In this document: positions 35,740 through 48,000 of the stretch, in pieces
Layout of the letters: each line of letters begins with the position of its first letter
Position numbering within the stretch: the stretch's first letter is position 1
Assembly (NCBI RefSeq): GCF_947507565.1
Contig: NW_027077201.1
Coordinates: 62,001-126,000 of the forward strand
Direction: 5' to 3'
Source of the DNA: Oscarella lobularis
Taxonomy: Eukaryota > Porifera > Homoscleromorpha > Homosclerophorida > Oscarellidae
DNA length: 64,000 nt
The notes under the pieces: generated by a model
Databases searched by the model: none
What the model was told of the DNA's origin: nothing
What the model saw: only the letters and a program-made list of their open reading frames with translations
Translations under genes and position numbers: made by a program

Positions 35740-36310
35740 CTTCTATAAGGAACGAACAGAAATAGCGGCTCCAATTGTTTTTATAAGCAGTACCGAGAAA
35801 GTCGTCTCTTTCTTCCGCCTAAGGTCGTCTTGATTTTCCGCCGCCGTGGTGCTGCATAGACTCCAATGCGGACGCTATGGCTAAAGAACGGCTTTTGGGC
35901 TAGTAATCAGCTTATTTAGAAGACGAATAAAAATAGCGGTTCCAATTGATTTTCTTAGGAGTACCAAGAGCGTCGTCTCTTTCATCCGCCTGAGGTCTTC
36001 TAGAATTGTCTGCCGCCTTGATGTTGCATCGGCTCCAATAGAGACGCCATGGTTGAAGAACAGTTTTTAGGCTTGCAAAAAGCTTCTATAAGAAACGAAT
36101 AGGAATAGTGGGTCCAATATTTTTTGTTAGGAGTACCGGGGACTTCTTTTCTTTCCTTTGCCTAAGGTCGTCTTGATTTTCTGCCGCCGTGTTGTTGCAT
36201 TGACTCCAATGCGGACGCTATGGCTGGGAAGTTTTTTGGGCTCGTTATCAGCTTCTATTAAAGAACACCGTCTCTAATTTCAATTGTTTTTGTTAGAAGT
36301 ACCGAGACAG
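35740..36310. repeat. Tandem repeat, ~171-bp unit, about 3.4 copies
   Basis: Units start at 35740, 35911, 36083 and 36252, each with CTTCTAT(A/T)AG or a close variant, then AATAGCGGTTCCAATTG-like, AGTACCRAGA, GTCGTCTTGATTTTC and TGGACGCTATGGCT-like blocks. Copies differ by roughly 15-20% by eye. The last is partial. A degenerate tail of a preceding unit is visible from about 35710. Confidence 0.75.
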
Positions 36311-36896
36311 TCTGTTGTCAAAAACGACCGTGCAAGAGAGGTCCGCGCGACGACGTAGCAGACGAAGAAACACCTGACGGACCGAACATTGCCACAAGGG
36401 CACGGGAGGCGATGTTTGGGTGGCGGCGGAATCGGACAGGTGCGGCACGAGTGCCTCAAAGTAGAAGAGGGCGGGGTCTTGTTTTAAGTGCAAAGTAATG
36501 GGTTACCCAGCCCGAGATTGCGAAGAGGTCGAGCGTCGTGGTGGCGCTGAGTTCCGAGTTAGCGCGGCGAAGAGTTTCCGAGGTCGCAGGGACGCGGAGT
36601 GGTTTTTACCTCAAAAAACCGACGATAAACGAATAAAAACGCCCTGAATCCAAGATAGGGCAATAACAAAAAAGCAAATGATACAATTCTTTTACGCTTG
36701 CTAAACAATAAATATCCATAACCTCGAAAATAGCAAGAAATCCAACAATTCCTTCACGTTAATAAGCATTATACCAACTACAAATAACCAAAAAACTCTA
36801 AAAGAAGCCCGTTTAGTTTACCGTTTTCCATAGGAGCCCCAATCGCAAATCAGCTCCGAAAAATAAAAAAAAACTATCTGTGAAGCCTTTAGTTAG
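36311..36896. other. No gene recognised
   Basis: There is a GC-rich patch at 36330-36600 with a 66-codon minus frame, then AT-rich sequence. No domain is visible. Confidence 0.3.
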
Positions 36897-37418
36897 TCAG
36901 GTGACCTGACATTTCACGTGACCCGGAGGGAGAAGGGTCATGTCAAACGCTTTATGTCAAAGTGTTGCCGCCGCACTGTACAGTGCGGCCCAATCATACG
37001 CCGAGACCTCTGTGACGTCTTATCAAATTAATTACGTAGTGTTTCAGCACGCGATGTCCGAGTTTCGTAAGAAGGAATCTGTATCGAAAACGGCTATAGA
37101 TAGGGCGATCAACTTCACAGCTGCGAAGCTTTCCATCGAAAACGCCTATCCCTAGCAGCGGCACGTGATCCGTAGCCTCGTCGAGGGGAACGACGTTTTT
37201 GTTTCTCTCCCTACACGATCACCACGTACGGTGCATTCGCCGCACCCTAAACCCAAGTCCGAAGCCATGTATCGTGCAGTTGTAGTCAACCGTACGGCCT
37301 ATTACGTCACAATGAAGCTAAGTGGATAATTGAAGCTTCCGCATTCCTACTGCAGCACTTAGACATATGGCGTTTGACCTGACCCTTCTTCCCGCACATG
37401 AAGGATCAGGTCACCTGA
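36897..37418. mobile_element. MITE with ~60-bp inverted repeats (TCAGGTGACCTGA tips)
   Basis: The left end TCAGGTGACCTGA at 36897 and the right end TCAGGTCACCTGA finishing at 37418 begin arms of about 60 bases that stay alignable: ACGTG, then AAGGGTCA(T/G)GTCAAACGC, then ATGTC. The tips are palindromic in themselves. A 71-codon frame inside (36940-37155, MSNALCQSVAAALYSAAQSY) is clean but too short and unrecognised to call a gene. The superfamily is unknown. Confidence 0.6.
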
Positions 37419-37930
37419 CCAGCTTTTAGTAGGGTTGCAGGACGGTCAGCGCGCGTTCTAGTTTCAGTAGTATATCATTGGAAGATGTTACTAACAAAGA
37501 GAGAGTTTGGCCTCTGGATCCAGTGAGTGAGGATACTGTAGGGCAACCGAGCTCGACAGTTTTGGTGAAGAACTAGCTGAATAACCGGCTTCGCCCGGGT
37601 TGTGTGCAAAAAAATTTAAGGTTCTCGATTGAGCCTTTGACACGCACGCGGAAATGCTCACTTCAAATGTTCAAGCACCATTTCCAGTTATTACTATCTA
37701 CGCGCCTTCCTGTCTTGGCGCGTGCAAAGGCGTAATTTCTTGTTTTATTTGCGGTTGTGTAATTAGTTAATAGTAGTTGGAGCATGCTAAAAGAAACACA
37801 AAAACATGCAAAATGAAATAGCTAAAGACAGCTTGTTTAGGCTGATAAAAATGTAACGCAAAGCCAAAATGCCTCCCGCAAAGAGCGGGGAAAAACGTCT
37901 ATTGTTACTTGAACTCAAACAACAGAATAA
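37419..37930. other. Spacer with a GC hairpin
   Basis: ACGCGCC and GGCGCGT pair over a 10-base loop near 37700. A CCGGCTTCGCCCGGG string occurs at 37581. No gene is visible. Confidence 0.3.
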
Positions 37931-37932
37931 TG

Positions 37933-39003
37933 TTATTCGTTATCGAGAAGTTTGTCTCCGTCGAAGCTGTCGCCCTCGAATCTGGCAGATTTCGCAGCGG
38001 AGGTGTCTTGGTCAGCGTCAGCGTTACTCGGAAAAAGTGAACGCACGGCAGAAGAATACTTGCGCACTTTCGGGGCATTATTGAGCTGAATGACGTCAAC
38101 GATTTTTCTGGCTTTGTTATATTAAACGGTTAATTTTGGGGCTAACAAAAGAAGCTTTTCAGTGATGCTCTTGGCCGGTGTTTTGATAATTTTTATCATT
38201 TTGGAGCAGTGAGCTTTTTAAATTAATTTACCTTCTGTCAGCCGCAATCGTCAACAACGCCGTTATATCATCGGAACAGTGGTCAATGTGCGAAAGGCAG
38301 CTGCATGAGGAGCATCGGGCGTATGGGACAGAAGAATCAGACTGCGAAGTGTGGCCAAATTTGCACGCGGGACAAAGTGCGTGAGAAGAGAAACTGGTGA
38401 CCCCAATAATTTTAGTGCCTTGAACAACAGTAGTCTTTCAGACAAAAAGAAAGGAAACGGAAAGACAAACCCGATGTCGTCAATAGGATGAATTTCGGCG
38501 TTTCCTTTTGGGGTATAGAGAGTAAATTCATCTTCGGCAACTTTGACCCGCATGCCAACGAAGCTGTAGAACTGGTTTATTTCAACGACGTCGGTAAAGC
38601 GCGCCCAAAGGGTCAGAATGACATTTGCGGTGTCGTCACTAACGGAAGCGCGACGAACGTTGACACCAGTAGAAGATTCCACCGTTTCAGAAAGATCGAG
38701 AACTTTAGCTTTGAACGACACTTTTTGATTTGTAACTTGATCCTTGATTTGAAGAAGGGTAATAAACTTCGTGAGATCTGGAGTGGCGTCAATGTAAGTA
38801 GTAACTGATACTTATTTCGGAGATTTCGAAAGGCCCGTAAAGTCCTGAATGCGGACGTCAACGCCTCTTCCAAATTTGATGCGCTTAATTTGGGCGTTTG
38901 TAAAACAGACGGTGTGGTTTGCTGCAGCCAATTGAGCGAGTCGCTCCCTGCGGCTTGGCGTAAAGGCAAACGAATCGAATTCGGCCTGTCTCGTCAGCGA
39001 CAA
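37933..39003 (-). pseudogene. RPA-like OB-fold and zinc-ribbon protein with one in-frame stop
   Basis: The minus strand starts MSLTRQAEFDSFAFTPSRRE and gives TNAQIKRIKFGRGVDVRIQD, then TAA at 38812. It resumes in the same frame: DATPDLTKFITLLQIKDQ, KVSFKAKVLDLSETVESSTG, DTANVILTLWARFTDVVEIN and YSFVGMRVKVAEDEFTLYT, an OB-fold strand order like RPA1 or Helitron-borne RPA. After a short intron comes QGTKIIGVTSFSSHALCPAC, then CSSCSC, a C4 ribbon. A further GT-AG intron joins DRRKIVDVIQLNNAPKVRKY and an acidic tail with a stop at 37933. The junction after IDDIG would need a 32-base intron or hides a shift. Apart from TAA it looks recently functional. The role would be binding single-stranded DNA; a transposon origin is possible. 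Confidence 0.6.
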
Positions 39004-42000
39004 AGCCGTGAAAATACTTGGTTGACCCAGAATCCGTTACGTCCGACAAAATGTCAATAACTCCATGGAGGTTCGCTCGATAACCTAAAAGATCCTTTAC
39101 TATTGTCGAAAGAAGGCGTAAAGGTAGTTACTAACTGAAAGGTGAGTCGTGAATGTTGGCAATGAAAGAAAAATCTTTTGTGACGTACGGACGGGACCCC
39201 GGCGACGAAAAAGCGGCCATATGCTGCGCAAAAAGCGAAGAGACCCTGTAGCAGACGAGAAAACAGACTGCAAGAGAAAGAGTTCTCACTTTCAAAGTCG
39301 ATTTCTGTAAAATCTTGAAACTGGCGAGAGTAATGACGAAAAGACTCACAGGCAAACTAGGAGAGTCTTGAAATGTAAAAGTTATGATCTGCCTATGAAA
39401 AAGAACGGCTCACAACGTCACACGAAGCGGTGACAAAAATTCTAACGTCGATTCAAATGGAATTGGATCGACGATTCCAGTTTTGAATCCTATTGAAGAG
39501 GTATTTTCAAAAGTTAAGTACTATTTTAGAGGTAGAAATAGATCAGGTGAGTCAGGTCGTGAGTTGGTTGTTTCTGCTTTTTTAAGTGTTAGTTCTGATG
39601 ATTGTAAAAATTATGTTGAGCACTCCGGTTATATTAATTAATAACCTAAGAAAAATGTTTTGAGAAATAAAACTGTTCTTAAAGAAGGAAAAACGATTCT
39701 TCTCTAATTATTTATGTTACTCTAGCCAAAAGTCAAAAGAGGAAATTTTTGAAGACAAACTAAAGTGTTATAGACGTTTCAGTATGACAGCTTTCTGGTC
39801 GTCGTAATCCCTTTCATCAATAGCCCCTGCTTGCAGCAGGCTGGAGAGCTCTTTTAACTGTGCTATATATTTGCTTCTGGCGTCCACGTCTCCAGCAGAT
39901 GTGCTTTTTCTGGGGGTAGAATCAACGTCGACGTTAGAACTAGATGTAGCGGACGCCATTGCTGTTCCCAAGTCTGAGATTGCCGTAGCGACAGCTCCCC
40001 TTCTGGTTTTTTCTCCGAAAATTATCGAATCATTGGAATATTAGGAGCAGTATCCTGTGACGCATGTGTACCGCTATCAATCATTTCAGCCCAAAGCCTG
40101 TATTGTAGTGCATTGTATTCGTCCCCATGTATACTCCGCAGACTGCGAATGAACAAGCTCACTCGTTCGTCCTTCTGCATAGCGGCAGACGTTTTACGTT
40201 TCTTTGTTGCGTGCTTCGAATCAAGCTCCTCGTCGTCAGTGTCAGTATCGGATTTCTCATTTTCGTACGACGCCCATAATGTTATGTCTCCTTGCCTTTT
40301 AATCGATATAAGGTGATCCCATAATATACTAAGTATTTAACAGAAGACAATCGACTTGACCGGCTATGGCGCTTCATACGTAGAATGCATTGTGCGTTTA
40401 TGCGCAATATCCGCTTGAATGAATTCGCCGCTTTGCTCAAAGTGCACTAATTAGGCGTATGTCCGGTATACCCGTTTTGTGAATAGTATTCGCGGTGTGA
40501 ATAGTATTCGCGGCGAGCTTCAATGGCGACGTGGAAGAGCGTTCAGACGGATCGAAAGGACGACACTGGCAAAAAGAAGGTCAGATCGGATTTAGAATTA
40601 CGCTTCCGATGAAGCGATACGACGTGTTAGAACTACAAAAGCGCAGGAAGAAAGGCCAGAGAGGCAGGACCAGTCGAAACCGATGTAGCACGTGACCGAC
40701 CGCATCCGAGATGGCGCGGGCTCTTACCGATGACGTCAGTGGCAAAAACAGAGCGATAATGCAATTTCGGGACTTCTCGAACGGAAAAAGGCATCGCGGA
40801 ATTGAAAAATCGCATTCGAAAGTGGGAATGACTCGCGAAAGTGGGCAACTACGAAGAAAATAGACGATTTTCCTAAAAGGGGCCTCGATAACGATCAAAA
40901 GTGGAAGCGTGTTGAGGAAGACGTGAAAGAGTGAACCCGTCGTCGAGAAAGTCGTTCGCGCGCGTTGCGAAATCGATCGATGTCGATAATCTTCGAAAAC
41001 GGGGCTTCGCGGGCGTTTTCGGCGCAAATCGACAATCGAAAATGCTTCGTAACGTCGAATAACGGCCCTCAGAACTTTGAACAAAGCGAAACAACGCCCG
41101 AATCGCTGAAAAAAAAAACGATTTCCGAAAAGGGGCCGGAGGCGAAAAAGCCCGTAACATTATCTTGATTTTTTCGCAAATCTCGAAAATTCGTCGAAAA
41201 TCGGCTTCCGACGCGAATTGGCGGAGGAGATGGTGAACAAAGTCGTCACGTGACGTAAGACCAAGATGGCGCATATGCTAATAGTGGCACGGATGGGCGA
41301 GATCAGCATAGGCCTCTTTGTACAGGTCGATGAGACGACATTCAGGTATTTTTTGCACAAACATGTCAGAATGTGCTGGATCAATAGACAAAATTGCAGC
41401 CTTGCCACACATCGACAGATTGCTTAGATAATTATCGATTTCCTGGCACGTCGGTTCAGGCGTAGTGAAGTCGCGCTTTCGATGGTTTGATTCTGGTTTA
41501 GGAGCCTCGTTGCTCTCCATAAACTTTTTCAATTTTTTTCTTTAGTCAAGTGAAATCGATGTCAGACGTTCGCGCAAAATTGACAGGCCTAGCATTTGGA
41601 GCAGTCCATTGGCATGGACGGACTCGATGTGCATGATGTCGTAGACGTCATCCGAGTTGGAAAATCAGCGGCGAAGAGCAAAGCAGCCACATGCGAACAT
41701 GCTTTGTCTAGTCCAGCCATGCACGTACAGTGCGCGCAAATCACCGTCCCGCCCGCTTCGCCGCCAGCCATGGTCTGAGTGGTGCAGAAGAAACCGCTTG
41801 CGAGTGCATAACTTTTCCTGTCAGGATGTATTTCGAATTCGAAGCCACCGGAGTCGAAGAAACGTCTGACACCCACCCAGCCAAAAGATATTTGTACCCG
41901 TCTAAACTCTCTTATACGCTTTCATCTCCTTCTTTGTGCATGGACTTGCCGCATTGATTAAAAGTTATAAATGTCGGAGTACTCGATCAAAGGCCAAGCG

Positions 42001-45000
42001 TCGCTGCTATCCTGGCTCGCGATTGTGTACGCGTCGCGTCGTCAACGCCCTCGCAGATTATCGCTATTGCCGATTATCGCTATTTTGCGCGTATATCGGT
42101 CTTTATCACCCTCGCTGAGAGACTTGTAATAGCCGGAATACTTGGAAGTCGACATGGAATGAGATCGACAGTGCGTTGAAGATTTTATTTAGCATGGGCC
42201 ACCAGGGCCAGCATCTTTCTGCCACCCAGGAAACGTGCGCTACCCAATGGGTGTGTCACTCGACAACTCCTCTATAGACTAATTTAATTAAAATTAGACG
42301 TAGCAGTTAAGCAGCAAATTCTAAAATTTACTTAGAAAAGGCAAGTGTAGGAAGAATATCTTTAGGTTATATTTGTTTCCGGGAAAACCTAAAGTTTTCG
42401 GTTGAAGGCTTACTATACTTATATACGCGCTAGAGTCTTATATTTTTGGACCGAACTATACGTATATATACACTACCGGTCTAACTATTAATTATTTAGG
42501 CCACTCTCTATTAAATCGATACTTAGTTGTTTTCTTTCAAACGCTGTATGCTTATAGAGCTAAAACTGCTAATAATAACAATCTAAGAGCTAGTTCTAGT
42601 TTTTAGAGTTAATATCGCTTGTGCGGTCTCTTGGCTTCAATAACGGCAGCAACTCTTTCGGGCGTGTTGCCACAAATGTTCGATGGGGTTCAGGTCGGGC
42701 GAATGGGCTGGTCACGGCATGAGATCTGTTTAACAGCTGATCAGTGCATCATGGCGACGGTTGATCGAGCTGTGTGGCGGGGAACGCCGTCATGCTGAAA
42801 AGTGAAGCTTTTGCCGATGAGTTTACTGCCGTCTGGCTGTAGACATTGGAACAGGAGGGCTTGGTACCTTTTGGCGTTGAGTCGAGTTTGATAGACCCAC
42901 TGCAAGAGGCGACCATTCTTCCCCAAATCATGATCTTCCCACCCCCAAATTTGGCGGTGGGAACAAAGCAGTCCGACAAAAATCGCAAACCTGGTCTCCT
43001 GACTAATGTTCGTCTGTCAGATTGCCACAACTCGATCGAACATTCGTCTGACATTCCAGCCTCTCAAATACTTTCATTGCCTCGCTGTGAGAGATGGCGC
43101 ATTCGTGGCCACTACATATTTTGCGGTACCAGTTGCGCATAATTTTCCTGCAGCACTCAGAAGACATTTGTCGACGCTGGGAGCTAAAATGCAATCTTTT
43201 GAGCTGATTTTTGTAGCACGAGCATGTCTCTACCTTTGGAGGAATCAAACGAAATCGGTCATAATCGATTTGGTTGAATCAAAAATGCGAAGCAAACGAA
43301 CAAAACTTCGCTCCCCTCGAAAACGCGGCTTTTGGTAAAAATCGCAGAAATCTTTCACCGTGCCGCCATCTCTCTCGAAGAGGCCAGCCCGCTCTCCTCA
43401 TTTAGACGGGGGCCCTCAAACAAATTTCATCATTACCGAAGGATACTACTTTATGGTCATTACTGTACCACGTTTTTCCTCCACATTCAATGCAAGGTTT
43501 GCCGTGAGTGCCACAAAACGAATTTTCAAATTATCGAAGACAAAAAAGATCAAAAAGATTTATTTTTCACTCTGGTTCTAAAGTGCCAGTCCTGCCAGAA
43601 CCGTTACTAATCTACTGCACTGCGCGTATACCACCTAGACAAAGTTTTCATGTCAATCGATGAGTAGTTTTGCTGCTGCTTTTATTTAACATACACATTG
43701 GATTTTGTATCATATAATTCAAGTTAGCCTAAAATTCAATCACTCATTTCTTTAAAATATTTTGAAAGGCCCTAACTACAACAACTGAAGAGATTCATGT
43801 TTAAAAACTACTTATTTGACGCTACAGCAATATGTTTTCTGTGATTTGTGTACATATGGAGCGTTTTCGGTAATTTGTGTACTGATGCAGAGTGATGCAA
43901 GAAAACCGAAACATTGCACGTGTAGGAGAGACTTGAGCAGAAATAATTCTAGTCGTTATCCCTTTCGTGAGAGCAGTGACATATCCTCGGGACTGGAGCC
44001 TGGACCTGCATCCAGAAAGGAGAATTTATTAATAAAATATGTTACTTTAAAGTTCATTTTACCGCCTCTTCTAGGATGGCATGACTGCAATGACGATTGC
44101 GTCTTTTTTGGTCAAGGCTGTTGCTCAATATCTTATCGATCACTGATTTGTCAATGTCAATGAACGAATTTAATGAGTCATAGGCCATTCAATTCCACTC
44201 TCTTCCCTGGTCTTATTGTATGAGTTGGATTTTTATTGTAGAAGCCTCAATGCAAACGGCATTTTGAGAAGAGGACCCCATACGATCGATCTGCTTCAAA
44301 AAGACTTATACCCAACGCCGTACGTTTGCAAAAGAGCATTTGCGGTTACGAGACAAAATCAGATTCTTTTCTTTAGGATATTTTAGAAAACCCTCAAGAT
44401 CATATTCCGGTAAGATTATGTTTCTATGAAAGACATATTTTTTAGTGATCCGACGTTTTGCAGTTCAGCCCACTATACACCACTGCAAAAAGTCTTTCCG
44501 AAGAGATGCAAATGCATATCGGTGAAAAGCAAAATGGAAGATTTAAATATCTTTTTTTAAATTTTTTATGCAGACATAATCTACGTTTACGAGCCCGGGG
44601 AAAAGGCGACGCGTAAAAGCAACAATAACTTTTTTGCTTTCAATTAACGAGTTTTTGTTAGGGGATCTGCAATTGAAGCACTTCCACGGTAGGCGGTATT
44701 TTAAGGTTAGATTAATATTTGAGCTTTTTTGTAGCACTCGTGCAAGCTAGCGACCTCAGTTCCAACGTTTCTCACTCGTCTTCGCCAAAGCGGAAAGCAA
44801 TGGCTTTGCTTAAAAACAGGTAAAACGTAAAACGTTGACCTTTATTTTCTCACAAGTTCATGTGTTTGTAAAAGAATAAAATACCCCAGAGAACAGTTAT
44901 CAAAGTTATACGAGCAAACGGCATCGGAATTTCCTGGCGTGAAACCAAGCAGCATAAAGACCAGCAACGCCAGATTTTGGAAACATCTTGGATTCCGAAC

Positions 45001-48000
45001 TATGTTCGGCCTTTTCTTGAGAAACATATTAGAGATCCGTATACAGTTCAAGAGTGATTTTGAAGAATTTTTTCCAATATTTCTGCTGTGTTGAATAGGC
45101 GGATAAGTTTTTCAAAATGGTAAAGCGCGACAAAAGATTTCATGACGTCTGGCTCATTATAAGTTGGTTTAACTTCTTAGGTGAAGCAAGTCATGGAACA
45201 TAAGTTTCAAGTGGTGGAGTATAGGAAGCACTTGCTTATCGACGCGGAAGATATTTTGAAGAAAGCGATAGAGTGCTTGAACCTCGTCTCGGTGATAAAA
45301 CTCTCGCCACGCTTCAGGGTTTGACCACTTCAACTGTTTATTATTATTCTGACTCTGTTTTAGGATTTTGACTTCGTTTCCGCTGTAGAAACCCAAATGA
45401 CTATCGTAAAGTCCGTCTTTGACGCCCTGATGGAAGTCCAGCGTCTCTGGATTTCCTTGGAGAGGCTATTCAGCGAAACGATAGCCGTTGAAGATCTTCG
45501 AAATGAAAATTTCCACTTTCGCTGGTAAACCATATGAGACTCGTCTTTTCGACTAAAGACATTATTTTTGTTGAAGCATAAGCGCGGAGTTTCTAAGCTT
45601 GATGAAAATTGTCAAGAAGTGTGGAGAAGTAAATTTGGTAATCGAAATCGCTAGAATTAAAACTCAGCTGGAACGATTAACCGAAAATCTGCCAAAAATC
45701 CGAAAAGCACTGGGTGAATACTTAGAAACTAAATTAATGCAGAACTTATTTTGAATAAATGCAGCATTTATTCTGAACAAATGTAGAACTTATTCTAAAT
45801 AAATGCAGCATTTATTCTGTCAAACACCAAATTATGTCGCAGCAGCGCGTCACTAAGCGTGTTTTAGGCTGCGATCATTGCGATTTTGAAAAAGCGATTT
45901 CTCTTACGCGAGCAAATCGGCTATTTTGATCGACCGGAAATCGTACGCGGCCCGATTCCTTCAAAAGCGAAACGCTTCGTGGCTCGCGAATAGGCCGATA
46001 AGGTAGACAAGACACGTATCTTTATTATAAAAAAAGACAAAAAAATAAAATTTTTGCATAGGTGGGCGTATCCTTTTACACAACCTTAATTCTTTTAAAG
46101 CACCTGGGAGACTTTCATGGGCGTCGCGACAGGTCCGGCAGACCCGGCAGCTGCCGGACCAACTTTTTTGCCAAAGCATCCTAGCTCGTCTAATTTTAGT
46201 AATGCCGGCAACAAATTCAACAAGCGAGAGAAGCTTTTCCGCGGTGCGACTGCTAAAAACCTGGCTGCGTAGCACCATGAATCAATAGCGATAATAAAAA
46301 TACTTTAAGAGAGGCCTGGCCAATAAAATAAGGAGGCGTGGTCCAAAAAATTTTTCCGTGCTTCGCGCGGGACTATTTTTGCCGGACCAATATCCCAAAC
46401 CTCGCGACGCCCCTGACTTTGCCTTGCCAATAACCAGGCTTGTAATTCCTCGCCCGTCCACTAACAGCTTATTAACATAGCCGTAAGAAGATCCCTCGCG
46501 TTTTTCCTCCTTTGACAGCTGTCTTCTTTGAGAACTAAAAATTTGCTCGGAAGATTCTTAAAAATAATCCTGTTTTGTCTAAATTGCAGATGCTCTCCGG
46601 AGAGTCTCCTTCACAATTTTTTTTATTCTGGTTAACCAATCGGCTACTGTCTCTTTGTTTACAGAATCTGACTCTCCGGAAAGTGTTAAAAACAAAACGT
46701 TGTTGCGTTTCGAAACGACTCTAACCATCCGCTTAAAGCTTTAAATTCATTTCTTTTAATTGGCTTGAAATCATTAATGCCTTTTTTTAAAACAGAGGTC
46801 CGGAAATAGGTACATTTTAGACCGGGCTTTTACAAACTATTCAAGAGTTAATTTGTTGATTAACTCGTTGCCCGTCGTAGATAGCTTCTGTCGTTTTTGA
46901 ACTTGGGAGGCCCCGGATGAATAGTCACTAAGGATCTCTTCTTTCTGCTTTAGAATTTCTTGAATTTGAGTTTTGACACCGTCAAATTCCTTTGCGATCT
47001 AGCGAGCGACGTTGGTATGAATAAAATACGAGCACTAATTGGCAAAGTCTATCGACGCTATTTGAGAGAAACCTAACAAGAATTGCATCAAATATTAAGT
47101 GCTGCAAAATTTGCAGAAAAGAAGTTTTAGTGGATGGAAATGGTATCACAAACACTTTAAGTGGATTAGGTTATTTTGTTAGCAGACCGCCCATCTGTCG
47201 CCCTTTCCAGAACTCTCACGCGGTCTTTGAGCGATAAAGCTTTTCGTTTTTTTGCCGACGTACTCGAAATCGATTCGACGACGCGCAAAAACGGACGTAG
47301 GAGGAAAAGAAGGTTAGGGTGTGTCGCACTGACAGTTGACTTCACGCTAAGGTAGATTGCGCTAAATCTCCATGGAACTGGCGACGCTGGTGCTCAGTAC
47401 TTAAATGTAGAATTTATTTAAACGGTTGTGCACTCCCGGCCAAATCCAGTTTGTTAGCACTAACCTGGGCTGCTAAGTCAACCCTCATACGAGAGTAAGA
47501 ATTCAGTTGCACGTGTTCCCGTTTCAACTTCACAAACCGCTGCTGCTTTCGGACATAAACCGATGTCTTTCGAGCAGTTCAAGCAATTGCTGGTATGTTG
47601 TCAGTTTTTCGTTGATCCAAAAAGAGATGCTTTATCGATAAATCGGACAAAAAAGCTGTCAGAATTGACACATTCACAGTCATGTACAATAGAGCCTTTG
47701 CAAGCGCTACTGTGCGGTCGTCCACATGCAAAATTCTAACAACAAAACAGAATACACGCTGCAGGGCATGTATTCGAAAAAGAGCCGTCCTTCGTGTCTA
47801 CTTGGCAAGACAAGGCAAACGTGCCATTGCCTCTATTCCCTTTACTGGGAATACCTTCCTAACACCTCCAGACAAGTGCTCTAAATTGAAACGTCTGGCA
47901 AAGAAGGCTTGCAGGCAAAGCGTTGATGTGCAGCAGGACTTGTCAGACAAAGTGCAGAAGATCGCTAACGAACACACGGAGGAAGTTTGCTCCGAAATTG